From Oceanobacillus sp. FSL K6-2867 (GTDB lineage: Bacteria > Bacillota > Bacilli > Bacillales > Amphibacillaceae), in contig NZ_CP150144.1 of assembly GCF_037963145.1 (NCBI RefSeq), forward strand, positions 4,154,001-4,218,000: a stretch of DNA of 64,000 bases, read 5' to 3'. The notes below the pieces were generated by a model that worked only from the letters and a program-made list of their open reading frames with translations, had not been told where the DNA came from and ran no database searches. Below are positions 63,706 through 64,000 of this stretch, one piece after another. Every line of letters starts with the position of its first letter. Positions within the stretch are counted from its first letter, which is position 1. The translations under genes and the position numbers were made by a program.

Positions 63706-64000
63706 TAAGGAACTTGAGAAAATAATCGCTGACATAAAACAGCTTCCTGTAATCAAGGATAAAACAGATAAATCGGAATTATACACTCGCATCTCTTCGG
63801 AAATGAAAGATAGTCAGAAAGTGAAACCAAAAAGGAAAAGACAGATAAAAGCAGTTCCTGTTTTAGCAACCGTGTTGGTAACTGTACTTTTAGCAATAAT
63901 TCCATTTATACTCTATAACACCTCCAATCAACAGGCAGACAATGCCATTAATCATAACGCAGCTGATACGTATAGTACGGAAGAGTCGGGAAAGATGGAG
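63695..64000 (+). CDS. rsiX: Anti-sigma X factor RsiX (start only, runs off the window)
   Basis: The first 102 codons are present. A short cytoplasmic part (IIADIKQLPVIKDKTDK and a basic KPKRKRQIK) precedes one membrane helix, VLATVLVTVLLAIIPFIL, after which the extracytoplasmic part begins. This is the layout of anti-sigma factors that hold an ECF sigma at the membrane. The start is GTG 63695 with AAAGGAGGAG upstream inside sigX. Confidence 0.85.
   Translation, partial: MRTNKELEKIIADIKQLPVIKDKTDKSELYTRISSEMKDSQKVKPKRKRQIKAVPVLATVLVTVLLAIIPFILYNTSNQQADNAINHNAADTYSTEESGKME

Overview
The window is a low-GC Firmicutes chromosome from an endospore-forming member of the Bacillaceae, probably of the Oceanobacillus/Virgibacillus group. 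That group-level placement is inference: from 24 kb onward the gene order follows Bacillus subtilis (yqjE/yqjH, rnz, yqjQ, yqkB, yqkF, nudF, endoQ, spoIIM, fur, yqzK, xerD, drm, pupG, dacF, spoIIA, spoVA, lysA, ppiB, ribT, scpAB, dacB, spmAB, rluB, resABCDE, sigX, rsiX), and the intergenic repeats are of a kind common in halotolerant bacilli. No tRNA, rRNA, CRISPR array, prophage or insertion sequence with a transposase was found.

Bases 1-7.1 kb are accessory. A sigma-54 activator is followed by two palindromic upstream activating sites, a consensus -24/-12 promoter, an isochorismatase-fold amidase and the two subunits of an ATP-dependent hydantoinase. Together these resemble the N-methylhydantoin/N-carbamoylsarcosine branch of creatinine breakdown. 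Just after the hydantoinase terminator lies a decayed second copy of the regulator tail, both activator sites, the -24 element, the amidase tail and the trailing hairpin, in the same order.

Bases 7.1-14.9 kb hold a TetR-controlled acyl-CoA catabolic operon like B. subtilis yngJ-I-HA-HB-F-E: acyl-CoA dehydrogenase, acyl-CoA ligase, biotin carboxylase, biotin carrier, enoyl-CoA hydratase and carboxyltransferase. The HMG-CoA lyase of that pathway is absent. The TetR gene appears to start at ACG.

Bases 15-34.5 kb hold housekeeping genes: a double dynamin (DynA), a 5'-3' exonuclease, cysteine synthase, an HTH-DUF1232 regulator with a palindromic promoter, a SEDS protein, a secreted tandem-repeat protein, a 45-residue Prli42-like gene on the minus strand, tripeptidase, DNA polymerase IV, aldehyde dehydrogenase, RNase Z, a glycerophosphodiesterase, redox enzymes, ADP-ribose pyrophosphatase and endonuclease Q.

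Bases 34.6-54.6 kb are rich in sporulation and nucleoside genes: spoIIM, fur, xerD, nucleoside phosphorylases, dacF-spoIIAA-AB-sigF, a shortened spoVA operon (AA, AB, AF only), lysA, ppiB, an orphan ribT, a 30-residue YjcZ-type gene, scpAB, dacB and spmAB. Two inverted composite repeats bracket about 8 kb of this region.

Bases 54.7-64 kb carry rluB, the cytochrome c maturation and respiratory control genes resABCDE, a cobalamin riboswitch in front of a transcobalamin-like (DUF4430) lipoprotein and an ECF S component, and sigX with the start of rsiX. The riboswitch unit looks like a compact vitamin B12 uptake system and, with the decayed sigma-54 module, is the most interesting content here.
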